Assembly (NCBI RefSeq): GCF_000196235.1
Contig: NC_008541.1
Location: 2,790,001 to 2,854,000 of the forward strand
Direction of reading: 5' to 3'
Length of the DNA: 64,000 bases
From: Arthrobacter sp. FB24
GTDB lineage: Bacteria > Actinomycetota > Actinomycetes > Actinomycetales > Micrococcaceae
Below are positions 49,961 to 60,493 of this stretch, one piece after another. The translations under genes were made by a program, and so were the position numbers. The notes below the pieces were generated by a model, which had not been told where the DNA came from, did no database searches, and saw nothing but the letters and a program-made list of their open reading frames with translations. Each line of letters starts with the position of its first letter. The first letter of the stretch is position 1.

Positions 49961-52752
49961 TGGACCACTTTCGTTGCAATTGGAATCCAGCAAAGTACAG
50001 CCACGAGTCCGGCCAGGGCGGCCCAGAGCGCGGCATAGGGTGCGAGCAGGAGACCGATGCCGAGGGCGCCGACCACGCCCAACGGCAGGGCCACCGTGCC
50101 CACGAGTGCGTTTTCGAACAGCCGGACCTGGCCAAGCATGTCCGGGTTCCAGCCCATGGCTTCAAGGGTGCCAAGGTACTGGCGTTTGGCCTGCAGCTCG
50201 AAGCGCCCGGTGACGAGGGTCAGCACCAGGCCCACGGCTACGCCCGACAGTGCCAGGACGATGCTGGGCAGTGCCACGCTGGCCGCTGCCAGTCCGCTCA
50301 GGGCGCTTGCGCCGGCGGCCCGCGGGATGTCGATCAGCAAGGCGATCAGACCGCCCACGGCGGCGCCGAAGACGCCCACTGCCACAGCCAGTGAGATGGT
50401 GTTGAATTTGTTGGTGCTCAGCTGGCGGTTGGCGAACGTGAGCGGGGAATCAACGGCGATCAGGCGCTCGTCGTGCTGCGGTTCCTGGTCCACTTCGTCA
50501 CGGTGCCTCAGCTGCCTTGCCGCGAAGTAGGCCGCGGCGGCGTAGAGAACCAGGACTGAAGCGGAAACGATGACCGTGGCAACGTTCCAGCTGAGCAGGC
50601 TCAGGACGGTGCCGGCGATCGCCAGGAGGGCGGCTCCCACGCCGAACTCCGCGAGCACCCAGCTCCGGATCCTCTTCTGGGTCCAGCCCATGGCCCGCAG
50701 GGTGCCGGCTTCGCGGCGGCGCTGGCGGATGTAGCTGACTGTGGAGGCACCGGTGAGCAGGGCCGCGCCGCACAACGTGAGGAACAGCAGCGTGATGTTG
50801 GTACCGGTCAATGAGCCGGACACGGCGTCGGCGGCATCCTGGCGGACCCACGATTGGGTGACAGTGCCGAGCGGGGATTCCTTGCCGGCGTCGTCCTTGG
50901 AGTAACCCGGCACAAAGATGTTGGCGTCTTCACGCGCGGAGCCGGCAACCACGGTTGCTTCCAGTCCCATGTCCCGGATTTCGTTCGCGAGCTTCTCCAC
51001 CTCCGGCTGCGATTCCTTCCAGCTGCCGGGCGCCTTGGCCCGGACCCGGACGGCATCGATCACCGAAGCATTCTCTTCATATCCGCGGGCCGCGGCGAGG
51101 CCGTAGTAGTCGGTAATGGCACCGGCGGACTGGCTGACCAGGCCCGTGGCGCTCAGTGAGGGCTTGAGTACGGTGTTCTCCACCTTTTTGCCCTGTGCGT
51201 CCTCGGTCAGGGTGAGCGGTGAGGGGTCGTAGCCGCCCAGGGGCAGCCGGTTGACGTCCCCTGCGGCTTCCTTGACCTTATCGGCGTCGAACGTGCCGTA
51301 GACCATGGCCAGGGGTGCCGCGACCTTGGTGCCGGTCTGCAGGCTTTCGCGGTAGGAGCGCTCGTCTACGGGCTCGCGCTGGGTCTGGTCGACGGGTGCG
51401 CCGCCGGCGCCCTTCTCCGGGAGCCGGTTGACGGTGATCCACTCCCCCGGGGTGGCGGTCTTGTCCACGGCGCCGTTGCCGGCGGTGGCGCCGTCGGTGT
51501 ACTTGGGGGCGGAGGCGAAGTCGGTGCTCCACGTTGCCGGGTTGTAGAGGCCCTGGCTGAAGTTGCCGGTGTTTCCCAGGAGCTGGGAGTAGTCCTGCGA
51601 GCCCGGCCACGAGAGTGCGAACGGTGATTTGGAAACGAAGGGCAGGTAGTCCTTATCCAGCGACCTGGTCACCGTGCCGACATCCTTGACCACGTTTCCG
51701 GAGTCGTCGATTTCTTCGATCTTCACGGAGTACTTGAGGTCCAGGGACGTGCCGGAGCGGACGATCAGCGGGATGGCCTGGGAGTCTGCGGTGAGCTGGC
51801 CGTTACGCTTTGCCTGCTGGTACTGGGTCATCAGGGGGGCCCAGTACTTGAGCTTTACGCCGAGGAAGTCAGGCCCCTCTTCGAGTTCCTTCATGCTGAT
51901 GCCAGTGGTGAACAGGCTCTCGAAATGCCGGCCAATGGCCCCGGCGTTCCGGGCGTCCGCCGGCGGCGCCTTTTCGAGCGGAGCCAGGAAGTCGCCGGCA
52001 GTGCCCAGCAAGGCACGTTCGGAGACGGGGTCGACGGCGACGACGGACTCGGTCACCTGCGGGGCCAGCGGCAGTGACACTGAAAGGTTGAAGAGGTTGT
52101 GTTCGGATCCGCCTGCGGGGGCCGGGAACTTGATGCCGGTTTCCCCTTCGGCGCCCGCGATGCGGATGCTCTTGCCGCCTGCGGCCTGCTCCTCGATGAG
52201 CCTGGCCTTGCCGAGGGAACCCTCGGCCATGGACTTGAACAGGGTCTGTTCCGAATGGCCGTCCGAGCTGACGGCGCTGGCGGTCAGCCGGTACTTCTTG
52301 GCCTTGTCAGTGAGGACCGATTCCGCTGCCGGCCACTTGCTGGGATCGGTTGCGCCGGGTTCACCGGCGGTGGCCGTGCCCACGAGTCCGGAGTTGAAGC
52401 CCAGGTAGTCCATGGCGTCAAGTCGCGGAGATTCGAGGTTCTGGGATACCCGTGACACCAGGCTGATGGGGGCCGCCACGGACGTACCGGACAGTTTCCG
52501 GATGCTGTCCAGCTGGTCGAAGCTGATGCCGCCCTGGCCGTTGGCGATTTCCGGCTGCATGAGCACTCCGCCGGAACCCGCCTTGGCCTGGACCAGGATG
52601 TCATAGAGTCCGCGGGAATTCTGGTCGACTGTTCGGTTGAGCGCTGCCTGCGACTGGCCCTGGACGAGGACGGACAGGCACATGGCGACGATCAAAATGG
52701 CCGCGGTCAGCAAAAGCACTCGGCTTCTGATGAACCTCTGGACGGCGTTCAT
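49957..52752 (-). CDS. FtsX-like ABC transporter permease
   Basis: A 931-residue permease. ATG 52752 has GGGAG four bases upstream (MNAVQRFIRSRVLLLTAAIL). One N-terminal helix is followed by a large extracytoplasmic region of some 600 residues, then an FtsX core: NITLLFLTLCGAALLTGAST near 650, with RQRRREAGTLRAMGWTQKRI, the typical coupling segment, and more helices to 760; a further set starts about 784 (ISLAVAVGVFGAAVGGLIAL) with a second coupling segment KRQYLGTLEAMGWNPDMLGQ. The layout (about 8 helices, two FtsX domains) matches the large two-FtsX form of the MacB-like family. Promoter lies in the 52753-52845 gap. Confidence 0.9.
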   Translation of the reverse strand: MNAVQRFIRSRVLLLTAAILIVAMCLSVLVQGQSQAALNRTVDQNSRGLYDILVQAKAGSGGVLMQPEIANGQGGISFDQLDSIRKLSGTSVAAPISLVSRVSQNLESPRLDAMDYLGFNSGLVGTATAGEPGATDPSKWPAAESVLTDKAKKYRLTASAVSSDGHSEQTLFKSMAEGSLGKARLIEEQAAGGKSIRIAGAEGETGIKFPAPAGGSEHNLFNLSVSLPLAPQVTESVVAVDPVSERALLGTAGDFLAPLEKAPPADARNAGAIGRHFESLFTTGISMKELEEGPDFLGVKLKYWAPLMTQYQQAKRNGQLTADSQAIPLIVRSGTSLDLKYSVKIEEIDDSGNVVKDVGTVTRSLDKDYLPFVSKSPFALSWPGSQDYSQLLGNTGNFSQGLYNPATWSTDFASAPKYTDGATAGNGAVDKTATPGEWITVNRLPEKGAGGAPVDQTQREPVDERSYRESLQTGTKVAAPLAMVYGTFDADKVKEAAGDVNRLPLGGYDPSPLTLTEDAQGKKVENTVLKPSLSATGLVSQSAGAITDYYGLAAARGYEENASVIDAVRVRAKAPGSWKESQPEVEKLANEIRDMGLEATVVAGSAREDANIFVPGYSKDDAGKESPLGTVTQSWVRQDAADAVSGSLTGTNITLLFLTLCGAALLTGASTVSYIRQRRREAGTLRAMGWTQKRIRSWVLAEFGVGAALLAIAGTVLSLLSWNVATVIVSASVLVLYAAAAYFAARQLRHRDEVDQEPQHDERLIAVDSPLTFANRQLSTNKFNTISLAVAVGVFGAAVGGLIALLIDIPRAAGASALSGLAAASVALPSIVLALSGVAVGLVLTLVTGRFELQAKRQYLGTLEAMGWNPDMLGQVRLFENALVGTVALPLGVVGALGIGLLLAPYAALWAALAGLVAVLCWIPIATKVVQ

Positions 52753-52835
52753 TGGGCTCCCTGAAAAGCTGGATTGCGTGAGCGCACACCTCAGTCCACA
52801 CCTAATGGATGTGAAGGCGTCCCCTGCCGGATGTG

Positions 52836-52904
52836 CAAAAAATAATGGCCGGTCTGCCGGCCGGATCCGAGAATCGGACCCAGCCATTGTACGCAGACCG
52901 GCCA
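52836..52904 (-). terminator. Composite terminator after serA
   Basis: On the minus strand TGGCCGGTCTGC (52904-52893) and GCAGACCGGCCA (52857-52846) pair perfectly over 12 bp, enclosing 35 bases that include a nested TCCGA-N3-TCGGA hairpin. TTATTTTTT follows directly. Located 58 bp past the serA stop. Confidence 0.7.
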
Positions 52905-52961
52905 ATCATACGTGGCAGAAGTTAACGTCTGTCACGAGAAGTTCACCGAATAGGCGGGAGG

Positions 52962-54551
52962 TCAGTCTTCGAGGTCGACTTCCCGTACCATCTCGGCGCC
53001 GATGCCGGCCTTGATCGCGTCAAGGACCTGCTGCGGAACCGAGCTGTCAATGGTCAGGAGGGCCAGGACCTGGCCGCCCTCAGCCTGGCGCGCAACCTGC
53101 ATGCCGGCAATGTTGATGTTGTTCATGCCCAGGATGTGCCCGATAGTACCGATCACGCCGGGACGGTCGGCGTAGGCCACCACCACCAGGTGCTCGCTGA
53201 TGGGGATTTCCACCTCGTAGCCGTTGACACCCACGAGCTTCTGGATCTGCTTGGGACCCGTCAGCGTTCCGGCCACGGAGATCTGGCTGCCGTCGCTGAG
53301 GGCACCGCGCAGAGTCAGGAGGTTGCGGTACGACTCGGTGTCGGGAGTGGTGATGAGGCGCACGTTGATGCCGCGCTGCTCTGCAATGACCGGGGCGTTG
53401 ACGTAGGAAACCTGTTCCGTCACGACGTCGGCGAAGATGCCCTTCAGGGCGGCCAGTTCCAGCACCTTGACGTCGAGGGAGGCGATCTCACCGGCAACTT
53501 CGACGTCGAACTGCGTCAGGGATGCATGGGTAAGGGCCGTGAAGATGCGGCCCAGCTTCTCGATCAGCGGGATGCCCGGACGGACGTCCGGCGCGATGAC
53601 GCCGCCGGCAACGTTGACTGCGTCCGGAACCAGTTCCCCGGCCAGGGCAAGCCGAACCGACTTGGCCACGGAAACGCCTGCTTTTTCCTGCGCTTCGTCA
53701 GTGGATGCGCCCAGGTGCGGGGTGACCACCACGTTATCCATCGCGAAGAACGGCAGGTCGGTGCTGGGTTCCTTGACGAAGACGTCAACGCCGGCGCCGG
53801 CGATTTCGCCGTCCTTCAGGGCGGCGTGGAGGGCTTCCTCGTCCACCAGACCGCCGCGGGCCACGTTGATGACGTAGGCGGTCTTCTTCATCTTCTTAAA
53901 TGCCTCGGCGCCGAGCATGCCCACCGTTTCAGGCGTCTTGGGCATGTGGATGGTGATGAAGTCGGACTGCGCCAGCAGCTCGTCCAGGGTGACCAGCTGC
54001 ACGCCCAGCTGGGCGGCGCGGGCGGAGGTGATGTAGGGGTCGTACGCCAGGATCTTGGTGTCGAAGCCCTTCAGGCGGGCTGCCACCAGGGCGCCGATCC
54101 GGCCGAGGCCGATGATGCCGATCTTCTTCTCGTAAAGTTCAATGCCCGTGTACTTGGAGCGCTTCCATTCGCCGTCCTTGAGCGCGGCGCTGGCCTGCGG
54201 AATGTGGCGGGCGAGGCTCAGGATGTGGCCCACGGTCAGTTCGGCGGCGGAGACGATGTTCGACGTCGGCGCGTTGACGACCATGACACCGGCCTGCGTG
54301 GCGGCCTTGATGTCGACGTTGTCCAAGCCGACCCCTGCGCGGGCAATGACCTTGAGGTTCTTGGCCGCGGCGATGGCTTCGGCGTCCACCTGCGTGGCGG
54401 AGCGGACCAGGATTGCGTCAACATCCGCGATGGCAGAAAGCAGCTGGGAACGGTCGGCGCCGTCGGTCTGGCGGATTTCGAAGTCCGGGCCGAGGGCCTC
54501 GACTGTGGCGGGTGAAAGTTCTTCGGCGAGCAGTACTACGGGTTTTGACAC
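52962..54551 (-). CDS. serA: D-3-phosphoglycerate dehydrogenase
   Basis: SerA oxidises 3-phosphoglycerate in the first step of serine synthesis. This is the long (529-residue) form: an NAD-binding core with IGIIGLGRIGALVAARL, catalytic RGGLVDEEALHAAL (Arg) and TPHLGASTDEAQEKAG (His), a long intervening ASB domain, and a C-terminal ACT domain (VVAYADRPGVIGTIGHILGM) typical of serine feedback control. GTG start with AGAGGA before it. It stands next to ilvC in the same direction, but a terminator-like hairpin (54607-54640) lies between them. Confidence 0.97.
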   Translation of the reverse strand: MSKPVVLLAEELSPATVEALGPDFEIRQTDGADRSQLLSAIADVDAILVRSATQVDAEAIAAAKNLKVIARAGVGLDNVDIKAATQAGVMVVNAPTSNIVSAAELTVGHILSLARHIPQASAALKDGEWKRSKYTGIELYEKKIGIIGLGRIGALVAARLKGFDTKILAYDPYITSARAAQLGVQLVTLDELLAQSDFITIHMPKTPETVGMLGAEAFKKMKKTAYVINVARGGLVDEEALHAALKDGEIAGAGVDVFVKEPSTDLPFFAMDNVVVTPHLGASTDEAQEKAGVSVAKSVRLALAGELVPDAVNVAGGVIAPDVRPGIPLIEKLGRIFTALTHASLTQFDVEVAGEIASLDVKVLELAALKGIFADVVTEQVSYVNAPVIAEQRGINVRLITTPDTESYRNLLTLRGALSDGSQISVAGTLTGPKQIQKLVGVNGYEVEIPISEHLVVVAYADRPGVIGTIGHILGMNNINIAGMQVARQAEGGQVLALLTIDSSVPQQVLDAIKAGIGAEMVREVDLED

Positions 54552-54606
54552 GGCTGATCCTCTGCGTTGCAGTCCGGGGGATAAATCAAGTCTAGGCTGA
54601 CGGAAA

Positions 54607-54640
54607 GGCCGGGCTCACATTGTTAAGTGTGAACCCGGCC
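54607..54640 (-). terminator. Terminator after ilvC
   Basis: GGCCGGG-C-TCACA (54607-54619) pairs with TGTGA-A-CCCGGCC (54628-54640); on the minus strand the hairpin is followed by TTTCC. It begins 53 bp past the ilvC stop. Confidence 0.65.
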
Positions 54641-54692
54641 TCACTGTTGACTCTTGAGGGCACCTGGCCGATGGCCTGGGCGGCAGGCAGCC

Positions 54693-55820
<1,128 letters not shown>

Positions 55821-55833
55821 TCAAGACTGTGTC

Positions 55834-56346
55834 TTAAGCGGAGCGCAAGGCCCTGTCACTCATGGATCGGGATCCCCGCCCAACGGCAAGGGTGCCGGAC
55901 TGCACAATTTCGCGGATGCCGAAGGGCTCGAGCACTGACAACAGTGCAGTGAGCTTTTCGGGATGGCCGGTTGCTTCAATGACCACCGAGTCTGTGGACA
56001 CGTCGACCACTGAAGCGCGGAACAGGTCTGCAGCCTGGGTCACCTGCAGGCGTGTTGCGGCATCCGCACGTACCTTGACCAGGATGTGGTCTCGCTGTAC
56101 GGAAGATTCTGAGGTGAGTTCAACAATCTTGATCACGTTGATGAGTTTGTTCAACTGCTTGGTGACCTGTTCGATCAGGTCACCGTCGGCGTCGACGACG
56201 ACAGTCATCCGGGACATGCCCGGAACCTCCGTCGGGCCGACGGCCAGGGAATTGATGTTGAAGGCCCTGCGGGCGAAGAGGCTTGCGACCCGGGTCAGCA
56301 CACCGGGTTTGTCTTCGACCAGAACGGACAGCGTGTGGCGGGTCAT
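55834..56346 (-). CDS. ilvN: Acetolactate synthase small (regulatory) subunit
   Basis: IlvN carries the ACT domain that binds valine and activates IlvB. The 170-residue protein begins MTRHTLSVLVEDKPGVLTRV with FNINSLAVGPTEVPGMSRMT (valine site). The C-terminal part (about 90-165) ends IREIVQSGTLAVGRGSRSM. ATG 56346 is three bases after the ilvB stop; longer frames run inside ilvB. Feedback residues appear normal by eye. Confidence 0.96.
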   Translation of the reverse strand: MTRHTLSVLVEDKPGVLTRVASLFARRAFNINSLAVGPTEVPGMSRMTVVVDADGDLIEQVTKQLNKLINVIKIVELTSESSVQRDHILVKVRADAATRLQVTQAADLFRASVVDVSTDSVVIEATGHPEKLTALLSVLEPFGIREIVQSGTLAVGRGSRSMSDRALRSA

Positions 56347-56348
56347 GA

Positions 56349-58250
56349 TCAGTCCTCCTCTTCCCATTCCGGGGTCATGTTGCGGGCGACCTGGATCTGG
56401 TCGTTGCTCACTCCGGCGGGCACCATCGGCCACACCATGGAGTCTGGGCTCACCACGAAGTCGATCACGACGGGGCGGTCATTGATTTCAAGGGCTTTCT
56501 GGATGGTGGCGTCGATGTCCTCAGCGCGTTCGCACCGGAAGGATGCGCAGCCGTAGGCCTCGCCCAGTTTCACGAAGTCCGGGATCCGGACGGTTTGGTG
56601 GCCGGTGTTCAGGTCGGTGTTCGAGTAGCGGCCTTCGTAGAAGAGGGTCTGCCACTGGCGCACCATGCCCAGCGAGGAGTTGTTGATGACGGCAACCTTG
56701 ATGGGGATCTTGTTGATGGCGCAGGTGGCCAGTTCCTGATTGGTCATCTGGAAGCAGCCGTCGCCGTCGATGGCCCAGACCACGCGGTCGGGCGCGCCCA
56801 CTTTGGCGCCCATGGCTGCGGGGACGGCGTAGCCCATGGTGCCGGCTCCGCCCGAGTTCAGCCAGGCGTGGGGGCGTTCGTACTTGATGAACTGCGCCGC
56901 CCACATCTGGTGCTGGCCAACGCCCGCAACGTAGATCCCTTCGGGGCCGGTCAGGGCACCGATGCGCTCAATGACGCGCTGCGGTGCGGTGAGGCCGTCC
57001 TCCGGCTCGGTCCATCCCAGCGGATACGTTTCCTTCAGATTGTTAAGGAACGTCCACCAGTTCTCCAAGTCCGGCTTGCCGGACGCCGCAAACTGCGTCT
57101 TCACGGCCTCGGTGAGTTCCGGAATGATCTCCTTGACGGAGCCCACGATCGGAACGTCCGCTGTGCGGTTCTTGGAGATCTCGGCAGGATCGATGTCCGC
57201 GTGGATCACCTTCGCGTTCGGGGCGAACGTCTTCAGGACACCGGTTACGCGGTCGTCGAAACGGGCGCCGAGCGTGATCAGCAGGTCGGACTGCTGCAGC
57301 GCGGTCACGGCGGAGACGGTGCCGTGCATGCCGGGCATGCCGACGTGCTGCGGGTGCGAGTCAGGGAACACGCCCCGCGCCATCAGGGTGGTGACCACGG
57401 GCGCGCCGGTGATCTCGGCCAGTTCCCGCAGCTCCGCGGAAGCGTGCGCCTTCACAACGCCGCCGCCAACGTACAGGACGGGCTTGCTGGCCGCGGCAAT
57501 CAGCTTCGCTGCTTCGCGAACCTGCTTGTTGTGGCCGCGGAGCACGGGGCGGTATCCGGGGAGGTCGATCTTCGGCGGCCAGGAGAAGGTCATCTGGCCT
57601 TGCTGGGCATCCTTGGCGACATCCACCAGCACCGGGCCGGGCCGGCCCGTGGAAGCAAGGTGGAACGCCTCGGCCATGACATGCGGTATGTCGTTGGGGT
57701 CGGTCACCAGGAAGGAGTGCTTGGTGATCGGCATGGTGATGCCCACGATGTCCGCTTCCTGGAAAGCGTCCGTACCAATGACTCCGCTGGACACCTGGCC
57801 GGTGATGGCCACGAGCGGCACGGAGTCCATGTGCGCATCCATGATGGCGGTAACGAGGTTGGTGGCCCCGGGACCCGAGGTGGCAATACAAACGCCAACC
57901 CGCCCGGTAACCATGGCGTAGCCTTGCGCGGCGTGGCCGGCTCCCTGTTCGTGACGGACCAGCACGTGATTCATGCTTGAGGCCATCAAGGGGTCATAGG
58001 TGGGCAGGATCGCGCCACCGGGCAAACCAAAAATATCGTCCACGCCGAGTTCTTCGAGCGAGCGGACAATTGCTTGCGAACCGGTCATCACCGTCGGGGG
58101 TACGACGTTGTTCGGTCCAAGGACAGGAGAGACAGCAGCAGCGTGCTCGACGCCGGCGTCGGCCGTGCGGTCGGCGCGTTCCGGAGCCTTGGGGGCTCCA
58201 GCGGACTTTGTAGCCATCAGCGAGGGGCTGATCGGCGATCCTTTGCTCAT
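56349..58250 (-). CDS. ilvB: Acetolactate synthase large (catalytic) subunit
   Basis: IlvB is the thiamine diphosphate enzyme that condenses pyruvate or 2-oxobutyrate, the first common step of valine/leucine/isoleucine synthesis. The 633 residues include an N-terminal extension of about 45, then [20 protein letters not shown], the catalytic Glu in [15 protein letters not shown], and the TPP site [27 protein letters not shown] precedes the ATG by four bases. The 5' leader carries a 23-codon peptide and a terminator hairpin (58321-58355), so expression is under attenuation; an operator-like site overlaps the upstream promoter region. Confidence 0.98.
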   Translation of the reverse strand: MSKGSPISPSLMATKSAGAPKAPERADRTADAGVEHAAAVSPVLGPNNVVPPTVMTGSQAIVRSLEELGVDDIFGLPGGAILPTYDPLMASSMNHVLVRHEQGAGHAAQGYAMVTGRVGVCIATSGPGATNLVTAIMDAHMDSVPLVAITGQVSSGVIGTDAFQEADIVGITMPITKHSFLVTDPNDIPHVMAEAFHLASTGRPGPVLVDVAKDAQQGQMTFSWPPKIDLPGYRPVLRGHNKQVREAAKLIAAASKPVLYVGGGVVKAHASAELRELAEITGAPVVTTLMARGVFPDSHPQHVGMPGMHGTVSAVTALQQSDLLITLGARFDDRVTGVLKTFAPNAKVIHADIDPAEISKNRTADVPIVGSVKEIIPELTEAVKTQFAASGKPDLENWWTFLNNLKETYPLGWTEPEDGLTAPQRVIERIGALTGPEGIYVAGVGQHQMWAAQFIKYERPHAWLNSGGAGTMGYAVPAAMGAKVGAPDRVVWAIDGDGCFQMTNQELATCAINKIPIKVAVINNSSLGMVRQWQTLFYEGRYSNTDLNTGHQTVRIPDFVKLGEAYGCASFRCERAEDIDATIQKALEINDRPVVIDFVVSPDSMVWPMVPAGVSNDQIQVARNMTPEWEEED

Positions 58251-58320
58251 CGGACTCTTCCTTTGTGGATCTTCATTAGCGGGTGGTTCTCATGACGGGT
58301 GCAATAACTGAAACAAATAG

Positions 58321-58355
58321 AAAAACCCCTCAGCCTGGCGGCTCTTCGAGGGGTT
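58321..58355 (-). terminator. ilvB attenuator (intrinsic terminator in leader)
   Basis: On the minus strand AACCCCTC (58355-58348) pairs with GAGGGGTT (58331-58324), with an inner AGCC/GGCT stem, and TTTTT follows at once. It lies 27 bases past the leader-peptide stop and 70 bp before ilvB. Confidence 0.85.
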
Positions 58356-58382
58356 GCGCATGACGGTTCGTTACCAGTCGGG

Positions 58383-58454
58383 CTATTGAGCCACGCGCTT
58401 GGTAAGGACGACGACTGCATCTGCAGCGGCGCAGTTGGTAACGAATGCGATCAT
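58383..58454 (-). CDS. ilvB leader peptide (attenuator peptide)
   Basis: A 23-codon reading frame, MIAFVTNCAAADAVVVLTKR then VAQ and TAG. Val14-15-16 and Leu17 (58404-58415) are the regulatory codons. The segment TTCGTTACCA inside it (58445-58436) is exactly complementary to TGGTAACGAA (58376-58367) just after the stop, forming a hairpin that a stalled ribosome would disrupt. A purine-rich AGAGGG lies 11 bases before the ATG. Together with the terminator at 58321-58355 this is a classical transcription attenuator responding to charged Val/Leu tRNA. Inferred from sequence; too short to be found by length. Confidence 0.85.
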   Translation of the reverse strand: MIAFVTNCAAADAVVVLTKRVAQ

Positions 58455-58468
58455 GCGTTCAGTTTTCC

Positions 58469-58517
58469 CTCTAAGTGAGACGGGTGTCAACGACACACAT
58501 CCCCGTCTCACTATATG
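58469..58517. promoter_or_regulatory. ilvB operator: 11-bp inverted repeat at the promoter
   Basis: AGTGAGACGGG (58474-58484) and CCCGTCTCACT (58502-58512) are perfect inverted repeats 17 bp apart. The right half, read on the minus strand, is CATATAGTGAGA (58517-58506), identical to the LtbR consensus CAYATAGTGRGA as I recall it, and TATAGT within it can serve as the -10. Confidence 0.6.
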
Positions 58518-58546
58518 GACTCCATTGTCCACGGATTGAGCGCCAT

Positions 58547-58612
58547 CCCAACTGACTCGCAGTTAACGCTCCGGAAAGCGTGTTTGGCGACGTTAACTGC
58601 CAGTCAGTTGGG
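58547..58612. repeat. 22-bp inverted repeat after ilvD (terminator or cruciform)
   Basis: Arms CCCAACTGACT-C-GCAGTTAACG (58547-58568) and CGTTAACTGC-C-AGTCAGTTGGG (58591-58612), one mismatch, separated by 22 bases. They begin 20 bp past the ilvD stop and lie upstream of the ilvB promoter region. Most likely the ilvD terminator, though the arms are unusually long and AT-richer than the surroundings. Confidence 0.7.
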
Positions 58613-58631
58613 TCAGCGCGGCTGCGGGGTA

Positions 58632-60353
58632 CTACCCGCAGTATGCGCCGGTGGAGGCGCTGTGCACCAGCTTGGCGTACTTGGCCAGGACGCCCTTGGT
58701 GAACTTGGCCGGGAGCGGCTCCCAGCCGACCTTGCGGGACTCGAGCTCAGCCTCGTCCACCAGCAGGTCGAAGCTGCGGGCGGCAATGTCAACGCGGATG
58801 CGGTCACCGTCCTTGACGAAGGCGATAGGACCGCCGTCGACGGCTTCAGGCGCGACGTGGCCGATGCACAGGCCGGTGGTACCGCCGGAGAAGCGGCCAT
58901 CCGTGAGAAGCAGCACATCTTTGCCCAGCCCGGCACCCTTGATGGCGCCGGTGATAGCGAGCATTTCGCGCATGCCCGGGCCGCCCTTCGGCCCTTCATA
59001 GCGAATGACCACGACGTCGCCCTTGTTGATTTTGCCGTTGTCCAGCGCGTCAAGGGCGCCCTGCTCGCGCTCGAACACGCGGGCCGTGCCTTCGAAAACG
59101 TCGGCGTCGAAGCCCGCGCTCTTCACGACGGCGCCTTCAGGTGCCATGGAACCGTGCAGGATGGTGATGCCGCCGGTCTTGTGGATCGGGTTGTCCAGGG
59201 CACGCAGGATCTTGCCATCCAGGTCCGGCGGGTTGATGGATGCAAGGTTTTCCGCCAGGGTCTTGCCGGTGACGGTCAGGCAGTCGCCGTGCAGCAGCCC
59301 GGCGTCGAGCAGTGCCTTCATGATGACCGGAACGCCGCCGATCTTGTCGACGTCGGTCATCACGTAGCGTCCGAACGGCTTCAGGTCGCCCAGGTGCGGA
59401 ATCTTGTCGCCGATGCGGTTGAAGTCATCGAGCGTCAGTTCCACTTCAGCTTCGCGGGCGATGGCCAGCAGGTGCAGCACTGCGTTCGTGGAGCCGCCGA
59501 ATGCCATGGTCACGGCGATGGCGTTCTCGAATGCCTTCTTGGTCATGATGTCGCGCGCAGTGATGCCGAGGCGGAGCAGGTTGACCACTGCTTCTCCGGA
59601 TTTGCGGGCGAATTCATCACGACGGCGGTCTGCCGACGGAGGAGCGGCGGAGCCCGGCAGGGACATGCCCAGGGCTTCGCCGATGCAGGCCATGGTGTTG
59701 GCCGTGTACATCCCGCCGCAGGCACCTTCGCCGGGGCAGATGGCGCGTTCGATGCGGTCAAGGTCTCCCCTGCTCATCTTGCCCGCGGCGCAGGCGCCCA
59801 CGGCCTCGAATGCGTCGATGAGGGTGACTTCCTTTTCGGAACCGTCCTCCAGCTTGACCCAGCCGGGCATGATGGAACCGGCGTAGAGGAACACGCTGGC
59901 GAGGTCCAGGCGCGCGGCCGCCATCAGCATTCCGGGGAGGGACTTGTCGCAGCCGGCCAGGAGCACCGAGCCGTCAATCCGCTCGGCCTGCATCACGGTT
60001 TCCACGGAGTCGGCAATGACTTCGCGCGAAACGAGGGAGAAGTGCATGCCCTCGTGACCCATGGAGATGCCGTCGGAGACCGAGATGGTGCCGAACTGCA
60101 TGGGGAACCCGCCGCCGGCGTGGACGCCTTCCTTGGCGCCCTGGGCCAGCCGGTTCAGGGAAAGGTTGCAGGGAGTGATCTCGTTCCAGGAACTCGCCAC
60201 GCCAATCTGGGGCTTCGCAAAGTCATCGTCGCCCATGCCGACCGCCCGGAACATTCCTCGCGCGGGAGCGGCGTGGATTCCGTCGGTTACGACCCGGCTG
60301 CGGGGCTTGATGTCCGGCTTGTTTTCTGTCGCGGTTTGGGTGTCCTCACTCAT
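58632..60353 (-). CDS. ilvD: Dihydroxy-acid dehydratase
   Basis: IlvD is the iron-sulfur enzyme that dehydrates dihydroxy acids to 2-oxo acids in branched-chain amino acid synthesis. The 573 residues carry the cluster cysteines in [20 protein letters not shown] and [18 protein letters not shown], plus the Lys/Asp metal site in [21 protein letters not shown] sequence. It is transcribed separately from ilvBN, with its own promoter and operator near 60449-60484, close behind the LysR gene. Confidence 0.98.
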   Translation of the reverse strand: MSEDTQTATENKPDIKPRSRVVTDGIHAAPARGMFRAVGMGDDDFAKPQIGVASSWNEITPCNLSLNRLAQGAKEGVHAGGGFPMQFGTISVSDGISMGHEGMHFSLVSREVIADSVETVMQAERIDGSVLLAGCDKSLPGMLMAAARLDLASVFLYAGSIMPGWVKLEDGSEKEVTLIDAFEAVGACAAGKMSRGDLDRIERAICPGEGACGGMYTANTMACIGEALGMSLPGSAAPPSADRRRDEFARKSGEAVVNLLRLGITARDIMTKKAFENAIAVTMAFGGSTNAVLHLLAIAREAEVELTLDDFNRIGDKIPHLGDLKPFGRYVMTDVDKIGGVPVIMKALLDAGLLHGDCLTVTGKTLAENLASINPPDLDGKILRALDNPIHKTGGITILHGSMAPEGAVVKSAGFDADVFEGTARVFEREQGALDALDNGKINKGDVVVIRYEGPKGGPGMREMLAITGAIKGAGLGKDVLLLTDGRFSGGTTGLCIGHVAPEAVDGGPIAFVKDGDRIRVDIAARSFDLLVDEAELESRKVGWEPLPAKFTKGVLAKYAKLVHSASTGAYCG

Positions 60354-60448
60354 GCGTCAAAGTCTATGGCGCAAAGATGGGCGCCAACGACCCGGAAGGG
60401 ACCGTTAAGCCGAAAAGCGGGAATATTTCGATCAAATAGTGGACTCTC

Positions 60449-60484
60449 GTCTCGCATAATGAGACAAGCGGTACGGGGCGTCCA
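60449..60484 (-). promoter_or_regulatory. ilvD promoter with operator
   Basis: Minus-strand TGGACG (60484-60479) and CATTAT (60461-60456), 17 bp apart. The -10 sits inside the palindrome GTCTC-N7-GAGAC (60449-60465). Plus-strand CGCATAATGAGA (60453-60464) matches the recalled LtbR motif at 10 of 12 positions. The -35 lies 10 bp past the LysR stop. Confidence 0.6.
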
Positions 60485-60493
60485 GAATATGTG

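Noticed and set aside
53136..54515. Plus-strand 459-codon frame opposite serA
   Set aside because: Antisense shadow of serA; composition rich in Gly/Asp/His with no recognisable motif.
56595..57980. Plus-strand 461-codon frame opposite ilvB
   Set aside because: Antisense shadow of ilvB.
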